Part shown: piece by piece, positions 1-11,613 of the stretch
Layout of the letters: each line of letters opens with the position of its first letter
Numbering within the stretch: position 1 is the stretch's first letter
Assembly: GCA_963678675.1 (NCBI GenBank)
Contig: OY783201.1
Coordinates: 19,709,769 to 19,773,768, forward strand
Direction: 5' to 3'
Source: Xiphydria camelus
Lineage: Eukaryota > Arthropoda > Insecta > Hymenoptera > Xiphydriidae
Length of the DNA: 64,000 nt
Notes under the pieces: model-generated
Database searches by the model: none
What the model was told of the DNA's origin: nothing
What the model saw: the letters and a program-made list of their open reading frames with translations, nothing else
Translations under genes and position numbers: made by a program

Positions 1-189
1 TCAACGTTTACCCTATACAAATAAAAGAAGAATAAAGAGCCCGGTTGTTGCGACGTACGTCTGTACGTGTTTCCCAAAACTTCAAAAAGTACATTACTTA
101 CTAGATCGCGCGATTTTTAGTCATACATATCTAGTCTATACGGATGCGCGTATATCAGTGACGCAAGGAACTTACGACTCTTTGTCTTC

Positions 190-545
190 CAGTCACCCTA
201 CGTCCACGGGGGGTGAGAGCGTGCGAGAGAGAGAGAGAGAGAGAGAGAGAGGGGGAGGATTTCGCTTTTACTGGTGGATAGAGAGAGCCGGTAGTTGCGG
301 AAGTGAAGGGGCGCGCGAAGGTTGCCGGACGAGGAGTCGAAGGGTCGCGCGCGCGGGCTAGGGGGCAAGGATCCGAGGGTGCAAGAGGGCTCGTATCCCG
401 TAACCCCTCCGGGTTAACCGATACCGGCAATTATCAACGCGTCGCGGCTACGCGATGCGCTCCCTTCGTGGATCACCGTGGGGCGAGGCGCGCGCGCGCG
501 CTTTATAGGTATACATATATCGATATAATCATTCATATCGCCTAA
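190..545. promoter_or_regulatory. CpG-dense GC-rich segment, possible promoter/5' UTR
   Basis: A GC-rich block in an AT-rich window, with many CG dinucleotides, GCGCGC runs and a GA tract, followed by a TATA-like stretch near 505-520. Open frames exist on both strands only because stops are rare in GC-rich DNA, and none resembles a known protein. The composition fits an insect promoter or first noncoding exon. No transcription start or splice site could be fixed. Confidence 0.35.
225..251. repeat. (GA)n microsatellite
   Basis: About 13 uninterrupted GA units, read directly. Confidence 0.95.
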
Positions 546-659
546 CGCTTCTCGTTCCGAGTAATTAGGCATTGAAAAAAGGACGAACGCGCCGAATGAT
601 TTTGCCGCCGTGTGAAGATAGATCGGAATTTATGGCGCGTGGAAAAAAGTTACAGTGCA

Positions 660-1299
660 TTAAAAAAGTATTTTCACGCTGTAATTATTTTTTCTTCACA
701 TAACTTTATTAACTGAATAACAAACATACGCCTGCGTAGATCAATTTAAACTCCGGTTGACGTATTTTAGCATTTTTGAAAAGATCTAATGACAACTGAA
801 TGAGAGCAGTTCTTATTTTAACTTAAGAAAAAAAATTGTTTCTTGATCAGTCTAGAAAGATCTGAAATGTTCATCCTTTAGAGCACTAAAATTCAGCCTG
901 AGCTATCAATTTTCATTAAATTTGGTCGACACATGAAAAAGTTATGCCATCTACAAAAGCCGAAAATCGGTCTATTTTTTAGTAAATTACATAAATCGGT
1001 TTAATTTTTGACGATTTTTGATGGCATAACTTCTTTATGCATCAACGAAATTTAATAAACAGTTGAGATCTGTTCTAAATTGACCGAGAAAATATTATTT
1101 TTCTTATAAGTTAAAATAAGAACTGTTGTAATTCAGTTATCATTAAACTTTTTCAAAAAAGATAAACACATCAACTGTATTTTGAATTGATCTACGTAGA
1201 CGTATTGTTATTATTTCTACGTATGTTTATTATTTCATTTACAGTTTAGATAATAAAATTATGTGAAAAAAAATGATGGTGTGAAAATATTTTTTTTAC
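660..1299. repeat. Foldback MITE, ~640 bp
   Basis: The two halves are imperfect reverse complements. The outer arms pair at 660-705 with 1255-1299. Inner blocks, such as the stretch around 735-775 with TAGATCAATTTAAA, pair with the region around 1165-1205. The apex lies near 980. No ORF is present. It is a nonautonomous palindromic element of unknown superfamily. Confidence 0.8.
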
Positions 1300-1461
1300 C
1301 TACTGAATATATGCTGTAAATATATATAGGCACGTGAAGTACATCACGTAATCTAAGAAAAAAATCACCCTTGCAAATTTTTGATTTGTGACTTCATTTT
1401 TGAGATTTTTTTCTTTAAATTAAACGGGGAATCCAATAATTAAATTTTCTTTGCAAAATAT

Positions 1462-1526
1462 CCAGTGGCGCCGAAGATTGGGAAGGGGGAAAGGGGAGTA
1501 CCGGCCCCCAGTATCTACGCCACTGG
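1462..1526. repeat. Short hairpin element with CCAGTGGCG ends
   Basis: CCAGTGGCG at the left is mirrored by CGCCACTGG at the right, around a G-rich interior. The flanks are AT-rich. This is likely a very small MITE or the remnant of one. Confidence 0.55.
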
Positions 1527-1904
1527 AGAATTTTTAAAAATTATTTAATTATTGCTTAGAGCTGTTCTACATTAGCCTGTGTGCGAAATTTCATGGAAAT
1601 CGATCAAGTAGTTTAGAAGTTATGATGAGAAAACCATTTTTTTTTCGAAACTTTGACACCCTGTATCTTTGTCAGGAAACATTTTGGAAAAAAATTTTCT
1701 TATGAAAGTCTACTTTTTTGTTGTTGTTCTATCACATATAAAAAAAATGACGTTTAACCTGGTCCACCCTGTATACCTAATATATGAGTACAATTATGCC
1801 AAGTTACAGACCAATCCTCCCTTAAATTACGGAGTAATTGTATGTTTTTATCATCATCCTTGAAATTGAAGACTAAGTTCTATTAGTTTTATGTACACCG
1901 GCGC

Positions 1905-2180
1905 ACAGCCCGTGTGGAAATTGCCCAAGTTAGCCCAATTAATAATTGGGCGCCAATTATGGCCCAATTGGGTGCCCTAATTTGAATAAAATATAATAAA
2001 TCGAATAGATACAATTGTTTGTTTTATTTCTGTACCGGAAGTAAAAATAAATCTGGAAATTTAAAACTTATTAACTTTTAGTGACTGGAATTTGGGTCAG
2101 GTAATACGATGTAGTATTAGCGTTTAGTTGGGGCTCCATTGGGTACCCCAATCTGGCCCCAACTGAGGTACCTAATCACT
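1905..2180. repeat. Degenerate repeat with CCCAATTGGG-type words
   Basis: GCCCAATT, GGGCGCC, CCCAATTGGG and GGGTACCCC words recur in loose direct and inverted order. The style is the same as at 9200-9360, 32430-32540, 33340-33620 and 38285-38665. There is no ORF. It may be a diverged tandem or foldback family. Confidence 0.4.
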
Positions 2181-2289
2181 ACCCTAGAAGAAATATTGTA
2201 GAGGAAAGTGCCCTAATATGAGGATAGTTCCTAATATGGGGTAGTTAACTTTTGAGCAAGTATTAGTTCCGACATCTATTTTGTACATT

Positions 2290-3750
2290 GCGCACTAATC
2301 ACCGGCTTGCCAGAAAGTGCCCATTCTCTTTTTGGAGTAAATATGTGTTCTGTTTTTACGTTTGAGGTTATAATAATTTTGTGTTGTAAGGAAAGTTTTC
2401 TAGTCGTGTTGCATTTTGGATGTTTAAGGAGACTTAATTTCACAATTTTCTCCGTAAATTCAGTTTATTTTTATACTATAGTCGTGTTGTGAATTCTTTT
2501 TACGTGACAATATTACGATTAAGTTCTAATAAATTCTGCAACCTTATACGGTAACTTGGGAAAAGAAGAGTTTCATGACATTGGAAATTGGATACGCCAA
2601 CACGAAAGCGATAGTGGCGTATGGAGACAAACAGCAATTACCAATGCAAACATACAGCCTCATGGTAAAAAGCTCTCTACCGATGTCGTCACCTACCGAT
2701 CGTGAATACAAGGCACGTGCACTACCCCTGCATCCACCGGCGTAACGTCCGCCAGCTCGCCGTGCGAAGGTTGCGTAGTAAGGGCTCGCTTATTCAAAAT
2801 CGAATCGCAATTTGTACTATTTCTATTAAATCATCAACCACTATCTTAGAATCCCCCCTTTTTTATATGTATTGTATATTTTTCATTGACCAACGTCGAT
2901 ACTAGAGCACGCGAGATAATTTTTTCGAGTTCGGAGAAAAAATAGGTAGTTGCGGCAACTATAATATTTGAGTTTGATGATCGATGCTAGTTTCCCTTCC
3001 ACTTACGACAACTATATTGGCTACTGAAGCTAAAAAAGCACGCCGAAAACTACTTCGATGAATATTCAAGCTCAATGATCAATACTAATTTTCTTACACC
3101 TGTACTCGTAGAACCATTTTTTATACTTGTAGAAATAATAAATACTACCTACTGCTAATTACACCAGAGTATAAAGTAAGACTAATTGTAAATGTTTCTT
3201 CAGTTTTGCATTAGCACCTCGTGTTTTTAAGGATCCTGTTTGGTTGGTGAAGTCGCCATGTTTTACGTACCTACACTCTTACACGCAAAGTCTATCTACA
3301 TAATGAACATCAGGTGTTGTTTGTTAGAATTTAGATCCATTCTTATTTCTAAATAAAAATGAATTCACTGACTAACTATGGTGTTTCCAGGTAAAGCAGA
3401 CTATCAAATTGTTATACGTGAACTTTGTTTTTTACGGTAAACTATTGTATAGTCCAGTAATTAATGATTTGCCCATTTCGGAGAGTGCTAGAGACTTTTC
3501 GTGAAGTTATTTTTGAATTACAGGAACACTTATTAACAAAACTAAGACCACGTGTAACAATTTGAAGGTCGCCTTTATCGGAAAAACCGTGGTTCATTAG
3601 CGGAATAGTCTATATATCTGGAAATGCGAAGGGATCTAAAATCTTAGAAAAAACATGGCGGCTTCCTTAGTGAATCCATCTAGGATGGAATCCTTAAGAA
3701 AAAAGAATTGAAAATCATAAAAATTGTGACCTATAGGAAATGTTTAATAT
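2290..3750. other. No recognised feature
   Basis: AT-rich, with only short open frames. A motif around 2940-3000 (TAGTTGCGGCAACTAT then a GATGATCGATGCTAGT-like tail) belongs to a dispersed repeat also seen near 4760, 7025, 9902 and 10340. I see no gene. Confidence 0.5.
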
Positions 3751-3752
3751 CA

Positions 3753-4203
3753 TTTTCCTCAAAACTTCTACGTAAGTACTATAGCTATATTTTGCTTACG
3801 GATTTGAATTCAGCATAAAAAAATCTTTAATTAGTATTGATTATCTTTCACAATACAATAAGACTTAAGCAAATATAAACTAAATTTCATTGAGATGAAT
3901 GTGATGTTGCTCGCAGATGGCGGACACCTTTCTTTTTTAAAGACTTTAATTTTTGCCACTTCTGCTTACGAGTTCAGATTCAATTTTATAAAATCTAAAA
4001 CAACCGTTGATTGTATTTCCTAGTGCTTTGATTAATATCGGATCAGAATTTATGGAGATATGCGCGACAGGATGAAATGTGATATATTTTTTTAACTAAG
4101 TTTAGCATTGCAAAGCAAAATCATATGATAATACTCAATTTTTATTTGCTGAATTCAAATCCGTAAGCACAAAGTAGTTGGTATATCAAGTTTTTGAGAA
4201 AAA
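3753..4203. repeat. Diverged inverted repeat
   Basis: The arm at 3753-3825 (GCTTACGGATTTGAATTCAGC inside) pairs with 4138-4203 (GCTGAATTCAAATCCGTAAGC inside). Weaker related copies lie around 3965 and 4335, so this may be a composite of several diverged foldback units. Confidence 0.6.
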
Positions 4204-4429
4204 AAAGTAGGCGCTAGCCACACATAAGTATAGCGTTTCAGGTACCTACCTATACTTCGGTGAAATCTAGCCAATATTTGTTTTAGCTGCAGGTACTATA
4301 TTATGAAAGACAATCAATAACTTTTATAGACTTTTTGACGCTAAATCCGAGTCCGCAAGCAACGTGAATATAGCACACTAAATTGTTGAGAAAAATGAAG
4401 TAGGAAACGCCCTAAAATACGTCCCTTTA

Positions 4430-5410
4430 TCACTTTTATTTCATTTTTTTCCCAAAAATGTGGTGCACTAGGACAATATGGAAAAAATTTGTAAATCAGT
4501 AACTCAATATCGACTTAATCATTCATTTGGTTTTCATTGTAATGATTTTTGTTATTGACTAGTATTATATGAAATTCGTATAGTTGTCATGACTATATAT
4601 TCAATTTTCTCAGTGCAATACGTAAATAACACAAATAAAGGTTTTCTTAACTTTTGGACACGATAGTATATAAATATACCTTCACTTCACGAAATTCTAC
4701 TCTTAATTTGAAAATGGCCTGTATTCATCTAAAGTCCATGCGATGCACGGAAAAAAATCGGTTGTGACAATTATGTATAATATTTTGGTGACAACTACTT
4801 TTAGGTTCAGTTAACTAAAAAATAATAATAAACTGACATTGATTACGAAACTCGAATAGGTTTGACCAAAATAGTTGACATGATAATAATTGCTTCTCTT
4901 CTTTCCGTGTATCCAATCGTATCCGAAATTCTTCAAGCTGATGTATTATAAATTCCATTTAATATGAATTCGAATGACAAAATTACGATTGCATAAGAAA
5001 ATTACAATACACATTCGCAGTTTGAACTAAATTTTTAGAAATTAAACGAAAATGCGTTCGTATTTTGTAACTTTTTAATGTATCTTCAGAATTTCGACTC
5101 TCGATGTCATGTAATTTAAAAATAATTTATGAAATTCAAATGATATCTACATATTTTTTAAATTGAAAATAATGTAATACGAAATTTTTCGTGCAATTCT
5201 AATTTGATGACTTCTTCTATAACGTATTTGTGATTTCCGAACGATTAATTTTAGTGGTACATTTTTCTAAAATTTAAGATTTCATATTATTTTGTTGCGT
5301 ATAGTAAGTAATGTACAATAAAACTAAAAATTTGCCTTCAACGACGTCTCTTCCTCTCATTTTAACCCAAAAACCGTATAGAGTGCGTATACTACTTCAA
5401 ACTGCCCTCC
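4430..5410. other. No recognised feature
   Basis: AT-rich intergenic sequence. A dispersed-repeat fragment with GTTGTGACAATTAT lies near 4760. No coding signal is seen. Confidence 0.5.
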
Positions 5411-5413
5411 TAA

Positions 5414-5680
5414 GCTATACTGCCCTGCTAAGACAGGAAGTCGTATCTGCAAAAACATCGATTTTTTCTTTCTTGTCTATTTGAGCATATCTATCTGCTT
5501 TATTACTGTGCCAAGTGTGTGTGTGTAAGGCGTATATGCAGCTCCTATATATCAGCTAAAAACAAAAATCGGATGCGTTTCTACGAGCACCGCATGAAAC
5601 AATTCAGAAAAACTGTTGTATCTTGTAATGTGTTAAAGTGTAGATACGACTTCCTCTGTCTTAGCACGGCAGTATAGTAG
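5414..5680. repeat. Foldback element, ~267 bp
   Basis: The arm at 5414-5450, containing GCTAAGACAGGAAGTCGTAT, is the reverse complement of 5641-5680 with few mismatches. The spacer is unrelated and non-coding. Confidence 0.7.
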
Positions 5681-6344
5681 ACGACATTTCTGGCTCGGGA
5701 TTCAGTCCATAATTCAATTTCACTTTCTAGCAACGGGGATAGGTCGGCTGGGGCGCCGATCGGCCACCATCTGCTCAATTATAAATAACTTTACTCTGTT
5801 TGCGGTATGTTTGTAGCCCAGTCTACAGTTAGTTAGTACTTTTATTAAAAAATAGATCTAGGGTAGTGTAAACTAATTTAAAGTAGCCTTTTATTGACTT
5901 TTCCATTTCTCTAATTCTATATTTATCGAATTTTATATGGCCAAATATTTATATACTTAATATACTCTTTCTTGAGAGAACGTAAGGATCTCCATTTCTT
6001 TTCGATTTCAAAAACCACATTTGAAATTTTGTAAATGGTTAATTAAGAGAAATTAGCTATTTTTCAATGAAAAGAATCATTTTTGCATTTCTTCGATACT
6101 TTTTCTCTTTTAAATTAGTTTTTAACGAATTTCTGATTGATGAAATTGAATTTGATTAATACCGTTCTCTTCTTCACCAAACGGCGAAGAGATCGATCTG
6201 TAGTTGAACCTTTTTATCGCATATACAAAGTATTTTACACTACGATAAAGAATGGATTACATTCGCACCCTAGCAGTCTACGATTCGAAGGTAAAAAAAA
6301 CAATATTACGATTCTAGCATTAAAGTCCACCTAATCATTGTCAT

Positions 6345-6790
6345 AGCCAAAACGCGCGCCAATCGACGGAGTTTAGTACTCGCGCACTTTTGCTGCTCCG
6401 TCACTCACAGATACATATAATATTTCTGCCGCTTCCTCTGCGATGGCTCTAAACGTACAGAATCCCGAGGCACGTTCGCGAACACGCTCGGACGGAGTTT
6501 TACGAAAGTTATAGCTCGTATCTAACTTGAAATGGTCCAACTTAAAATCTTAGTAGCCGAGCATCCTCTCCGCGCGTACAGATAGGGGTGTAGATAGAGC
6601 GCCCCGACTTTCAACCGTTCCATCCTCACGGCCCCGCAGCCGCGGCCCACGGGGATGCCGAAGCAGCATCCGGGATCCCGAGGGTAGTTCGCGGGGCGGT
6701 CGGTTGTCATGGATACGCGCTCAGCTAACCCTTAACCACTCCTCCCTCGTCATCCACATTTCGCAACCCTGCGCCGCCATCATCGACCCA
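6345..6790. promoter_or_regulatory. GC-rich, CpG-dense pocket
   Basis: GC content rises sharply, with CG-rich words such as CGCGCGCC and CGCGGCCC. No convincing ORF or splice pair was found. It may be a promoter, a conserved noncoding element, or a 5' UTR. Function is inferred from composition only. Confidence 0.3.
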
Positions 6791-7054
6791 CCATCTTGCC
6801 ATAACTGTTCCTCCAAATGTAGGTACTAAAATGAAGACCGATCGCTATCAACCTATCGGCCTCGATGGTCTCTCCGTAAGAAAGATAATAGTTGCCAGCA
6901 ATTCATGCTAGATAAATTGCGCGTAGTAACGAACGATGATCCTTGGACTGTATTAGGAGTTAAATTGTTTTTACGGTGGAATAATTCTGGGATAATAAAA
7001 TAAACTCGCTCCCAGAGAAAAAAATAGTTGCGGCAACTACTTCAGCGACAATTA

Positions 7055-7454
7055 TACAGGGTGATTCGAAATGGGCGCACTGCCTCTCGTAGAGAGATTC
7101 TTCGCAAACAACTGAACCGAAAGTTCCTGTACAAAATTGTTGTGCTCCGCCTAGTTTACAAGATAATCCAGTTCGAAAATATCCAATCCAAAGTCAGATT
7201 CAAGGGACAAGATTTTAGACGGCAGCGAAACTCGCAGTAGTTATTCCAGCGTGCCTCCTCTGCAGCCTAGAATTTTGAAATCAATCATCGGAGCGGCGGA
7301 AGGCACCCTAATATTCGAAAAGCACCACCTGAGTCGTAAAAAAATTCACCAAATTTGTGCGGAGCACAAAAATTTTGTACAGGAACTTTCGGTTCAGTTT
7401 TTTGCGAAGAATCTCTCTACGAGAGGAAGTGCGCCCATTTCGAATCACCCTGTA
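7055..7454. mobile_element. Palindromic Tc1/mariner-type MITE, 400 bp
   Basis: The ends read TACAGGGTGATTCG and CGAATCACCCTGTA, flanked by TA on both sides (7053-7054, 7455-7456). Terminal arms of about 100 bp, which include GAACTTTCGGTTCAG, are inverted copies of each other. A TA target with TACAGGGTG ends is typical of Tc1/mariner nonautonomous elements. It lacks a transposase. Confidence 0.85.
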
Positions 7455-7654
7455 TACACCTAACGTCAATGATTCTGATCGACTCGTTTTGGATGACGGT
7501 ACCTACTTTTATCGAGTCGACTGCAGCTGAAAGATTCGAGTAAATCTTAGTGTTTTGCCTTGAAGGCTACATTTGATTGGTGCTTCATGGCGAAACTACG
7601 GTCGACTCAAATGAATATCGTAACCCAAAGCGGGTCGATGAGAATCATTGATAC
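7455..7654. mobile_element. MITE copy, 3' end cut by mariner
   Basis: It matches the 233-bp element at 30351-30583 over most of its length (CAATGATTCTGATCGAC, TTTGATTGGTGC, ATGGCGAAAC). The right terminus is missing exactly where the mariner at 7657 begins. The left end abuts the preceding MITE. Confidence 0.7.
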
Positions 7655-7656
7655 TA

Positions 7657-8770
7657 CGAGGGTGTATTAAATATAAACGGGATTTGTTTTGTAAACAATT
7701 CTAACTTTATTTAATTAAGCTTAGAAACAAATATTATTTTTCTACATAGTCTTCCACCCTAACATTTACATTTAAATACATTTATCGGATTGAGAGCTTT
7801 TGTATTCCATCATCGTAGAAACTCTTCGGACGTTCTTGAAGCCATTGAAACACAAATGCTTCCACCACGTCGTTCTCGTCGAAACGTTGGCCTCCAAGTG
7901 CTTATTTGAGGGGTCCAAAAAGATGAAATTCGCAAGAGGACAAGTCGGGACTATATGGCGGATTTTCAAGTATTTCCCAGCCTAAAGCCCGCCACAGACG
8001 CTCCAACTTGTCTATCAACTTGCTTGCGCAAACTTAAAGTCGCGGTTAAGGCGCGGTCGTGGAGCCTGGTCTATAGTGTAGTATACAGGTAGTGCTCCAC
8101 GACTGCGCCTTAACCGCGACTTTAAGTTTGCGCCAGCAAGTTGATAGACAAATTGGAGCGTCTGTTGCGGGATTTATGCATCCAATTTTTGCCTTGTGGC
8201 ATTGGCCGCATGAGGCCTAGCATTGTCATGCTAAAGAATGACACTTCTGACCCCGATTGCTTCTTCCTTTTCCTTCGAAATGACAATTTCGCGGCATCCA
8301 GTAATTCACGATATAATATTGCGCATTAATCGTGCGTCGATCGTGGAGAGAACCATAAGATTTCGAACCGCCTCAATATTGGCTTCGGTCACACTCGTCC
8401 TTGGGCGGCGATCGTGGCTCTCGTTTTCGACCTTTTCACGCCCTCCATAAAATTCTTTGTGCCATGCGAACACACGGGTTCTTGACAGGGTGTTGTTCCC
8501 GAACTGTGCCTATAATCGCCGCAAAATTTCGGTTGGATTCACCCCCTCCTTGGCCAAAAACTTGATTATAATCCGTTGCTCCGCGGAGACATGCACATTT
8601 GTCTCGTTCATAGTTTCTTTTCATACTAAAGGGACTCGAGCGAATTGCAGTCGGTTCTCCCCTCTTCCTAACGGTACAGGCCATCTGTGCATCAACTCCT
8701 TCAAGATCACGGAACCCTCCGTAATTATTATACAAAAAAATCAGTCCCGTTTATATTTGATACACCCTCG
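7657..8770 (-). mobile_element. mariner deletion derivative, copy 1
   Basis: Ends CGAGGGTGTATTAAATATAA and its complement near 8745-8770 are flanked by TA. Read on the minus strand, the remnant starts with a mariner N-terminus (MNETNVHVSAEQRIIIKF near 8600) and an HTH region. It then jumps to the C-terminal half around the catalytic ARPH and YSPDLS motifs. The segment that should hold the first catalytic Asp is missing, and the third catalytic position reads Glu. Frameshifts and stops break it further. It is interrupted at 7984-8175 by another element. It shares its deletion junction with the copy at 40201. Confidence 0.88.
7984..8175. mobile_element. Foldback MITE nested in mariner
   Basis: Arms of about 70 bp (ACAGACGCTCCAACTTGTCT at the left, its complement at the right) surround a short loop. 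Comparison with the uninterrupted mariner at 40201 shows that this block is extra. The target was a TA-rich site in the sequence for ALGW, so the insertion postdates the deletion. Confidence 0.85.
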
Positions 8771-8804
8771 TAAGTGTACGGTGTGCGTTCGAGGAAGCTT
8801 GACA

Positions 8805-9170
8805 TACATGGCGAAAGCTTGGATCTGCGACATAGCGAATATAACGTAGGCGATTTTGTCGAAGTGTAGATGATGAACATCATCGTTGATTAATCGTGGT
8901 AAGTAAGAGATATTCGGCAGGACTGGCAACTGCTAGATGATGAAACGCTGTAATTAGGTAAGTACGCCTGATTTTTACCAGATTTGACCTCCAGTTCTGG
9001 TTAGTATCAGGCGTACCCATCTGATCACAGTGTTTCATCACTAGCAGTTGCTGATCTTGCTTAACCTCTCTTACCCACTACGACCAATCAACGATGACGC
9101 TCATGGTCTATAGGGCGACAAAATTGCTTACGTCATATTTGCTATATCGCGGATCCATGTCCTCACCCTG
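8805..9170. repeat. Foldback element, ~365 bp
   Basis: The left arm (GGATCTGCGACATAGCGAAT onwards) is reverse complementary to the right arm ending near 9160, with about 165-bp arms carrying substitutions. The apex is near 8990. There is no ORF. Confidence 0.75.
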
Positions 9171-9359
9171 TAGGCGATATGCAATAGTACCTACCTATAC
9201 TCTAAACTGTCCCATGTAGAAATTGCCCGGTCTTGCGACCGGGCCGAATCATTGAATGCTAGATAGCGCCCTGTAGGGCCCCGGTTAGATGCTATTTCAG
9301 GTCCCGATAGGATCTGGGAAGGGGTTTCCGACTATCCACTAGTCAGAGCCCCGTTAGGC

Positions 9360-9694
9360 CTAGACTTTTGCCTTATTTGCCGCAACACCACGAGATGGCG
9401 AATCTATCTTTCCTCTTCTGGAGGAAAAGTGCCTTTTTGCGTAAAGAGAAGGCCCCGCCGGACGCCGAGACATTACTCGTACCACCGGCGATCTCTCCAA
9501 TGAGAACATCCATCCTTTTGGGCACCTATTGCCATCGCTTCGCTCGGGGATTAGTGGAATTCTCTTTTTTCTTTGCCTATCGGGATATCGCGTCCTTGGA
9601 GGCATTTCTCACCAGTCATCACCGAAGACAACCACTCTACATAGAATCATCTTTCTTATCTTCCTCTGCTAACTGTGTCTACAATATACACTGA
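9360..9694. other. Unassigned GC-richer block with overlapping open frames
   Basis: Open frames of 108 codons (+) and 81 codons (-) overlap here. The + frame has a hydrophobic segment near its middle, but I do not recognise it. The upstream 9200-9355 has CCCGG/GGGCC words of the degenerate repeat class. This could be an exon or chance open sequence, and coding status is unproven. Confidence 0.25.
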
Positions 9695-9901
9695 TTCATT
9701 GATAAAATCATTACACTCTGTGGCAGTAATTTTACTAAACATCCGCATACTAAATTTACTAAACATTTGTAGGAAGCTTTATGTATGTACGGGGGGTGTA
9801 GCAATTTTATGACATATTCGTGAATTAACTTTACTACGCCCTAAAGAATTTTCTGAAAAAAATTTAAGGGACAAACCGGGGCCTCAAACTCTAATATAGG
9901 T

Positions 9902-10314
9902 ATACATAGTTGTCGCCAAAATAGTTGCCAGAACCATTTCTCTCTTCGAGTAATTTACTATTTTTAGTTATCGGAACTAACGAAAGTGTTGCGATAATTA
10001 TAAAGATATAGTATCTTTTACCAAACCCGAATAGTAGTCATGATTATGTTCAATTATCTCACGTGAACGGAATTACTCAGAATCCAAAGCACTTTCAATG
10101 ACACTGAACACGAAAAGGGAAGAACTGATTATGGCAATAATCTTTATCACAGCTATTAAATTTTGGTAATCAGAACTAATTCGCTGTAATTTTAATAGTA
10201 CTATTACTGCGTAATTATCGCACAACTTTTTTTAAATTCCGATAACTAAAAATAGTTAATTACTCAGCAAGAGAAATGTTTGTGGCAATTATTTTTGCGA
10301 CAACTATGTGTACT
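9902..10314. repeat. Foldback element, ~410 bp
   Basis: Left arm: TACATAGTTGTCGCC followed by AACTATTTTTAGTTATCGG-like sequence. The right arm is its diverged complement, ending with GGCGACAACTATGT-like sequence at 10313. Related single arms occur near 10340-10410, 10665-10790, 2940 and 4760. Confidence 0.75.
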
Positions 10315-10518
10315 TAGAGCTTGATAATCGACACTAATCTATATAGTTATCGTAGCTCGAATAGTTGTGACAACGATGAATATCACAACCACTTCTTTTT
10401 CTTCCGTGTACCTATATCTATGTTGCATTCCTGGGTGATTTACAACTTATTTTGTACACATTTATATATTATTAGCTAATATTTCAGAGGCATCTAAAAC
10501 AATTACACTAGGTACATT

Positions 10519-10647
10519 AAGGCCCGTATTCATATTCGAAATTTATAAATAAGCATCGACTTGAGTCAACATCGGAGGTTTCTCTTTCGCCGAGACGGCG
10601 ACTTGAGTCATGCTTATTTACAAGATCCGACTATGAATACGGGCCTA
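10519..10647. mobile_element. Short MITE with GGCCCGTATTCAT ends
   Basis: AAGGCCCGTATTCATA at the left and TATGAATACGGGCCT at the right form terminal inverted repeats, extended by internal pairing of CGACTTGAGTCA-type blocks. It is flanked by TA/TAA. No coding capacity. Confidence 0.8.
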
Positions 10648-11020
10648 AGAGAAACGAGCATTGTCATGACAATTATTCTAATAGAAACTATTTTGGTGGT
10701 AACTAGTTCAGTTTGATAATCGATAGTAGTTTTTTTTCGTAATCCGCACAACAACTCCTTAGTTCCGGTAACTAAAAAATAGTCGTGGAAATTTGATTTC
10801 CTCGCATTTAAAGGGCGTTATTTTGAGAGATCGTCATATTTATCAGATCCAAAATATTATAACGGATCGTCCATTATTCGAACGTGATTTTTTTAAACTA
10901 TATGGACACTTAATTCGTTTGGTCGTTTAATCACTAGAATTAATGAATAGACGCGTGCTTCTGGCGAATTTTCGTCGGTATTATTCAACAATTATAATGT
11001 TCGAAACGAAAAATAACACA

Positions 11021-11613
11021 GGCACACAAAAAAAAAGATCCTGTTCCCGGAACCAGACCAGCATATCTTTATGTTTTTGGGGTCGCTGAATTCGAATCCG
11101 GTGTCTGTTTGTCTCAATCAGGTCACGTTTAAGGTCATTTCAAGGTCAAGTCCTGGAAAAATAGTAAATTCGATTCAGATTAGTATTCCTATGTATTTTT
11201 TGGGTCGCTGAATCCAAACCCGATGTCCGTTTGATCTGACAAAGTCAAATTTAAGGTCATTTCAAGGTCACTTTATGTTATTGTATGAAGAGTTCATGTG
11301 ACAATTGCAAAAATAAGAAAATGGGTCTTTACGGAACTAAACTACTACGTCAATATGTTTTCAGGGGCACTGAGTTAGAATCCGAGGTTCGTTTGCCTTC
11401 AATATGTCAGGGTCAAGTCCATTTCAAGGTAAAATCCAGCAAAAATGTTCAAATCTTTTCGCATCATCACTCAGTTATATTTTTGGAGTCGCTGGAACGT
11501 GCATTTTGTATCTCACTCTGCTGCTTCTTTATCGTTTCGCCTTCTTTTATAACGTACTCGTTTATCCTCAAAATATCTGTGCAAGTGATTTCTCTTGCAT
11601 TTTATTCCTTTTT
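11021..11613. repeat. Left terminal inverted repeat
   Basis: Reverse complementary to 13350-14061 with high identity. The match fades near 11613. It includes the 3' end of the internal gene (11513-11600). Confidence 0.85.

Noticed and set aside
155..545. Frames on both strands at the start of the window
   Set aside because: Driven by GA repeats and GC-rich sequence. They read through simple repeats as Arg/Glu or Ser/Leu runs.
1650..1777. MITE bounded by CACCCTGTAT words
   Set aside because: Both words have the same orientation, so they cannot be inverted ends. They may be lone ends of separate elements.
8457..8849. 130-codon plus-strand frame
   Set aside because: Antisense shadow of the mariner remnant on the minus strand.
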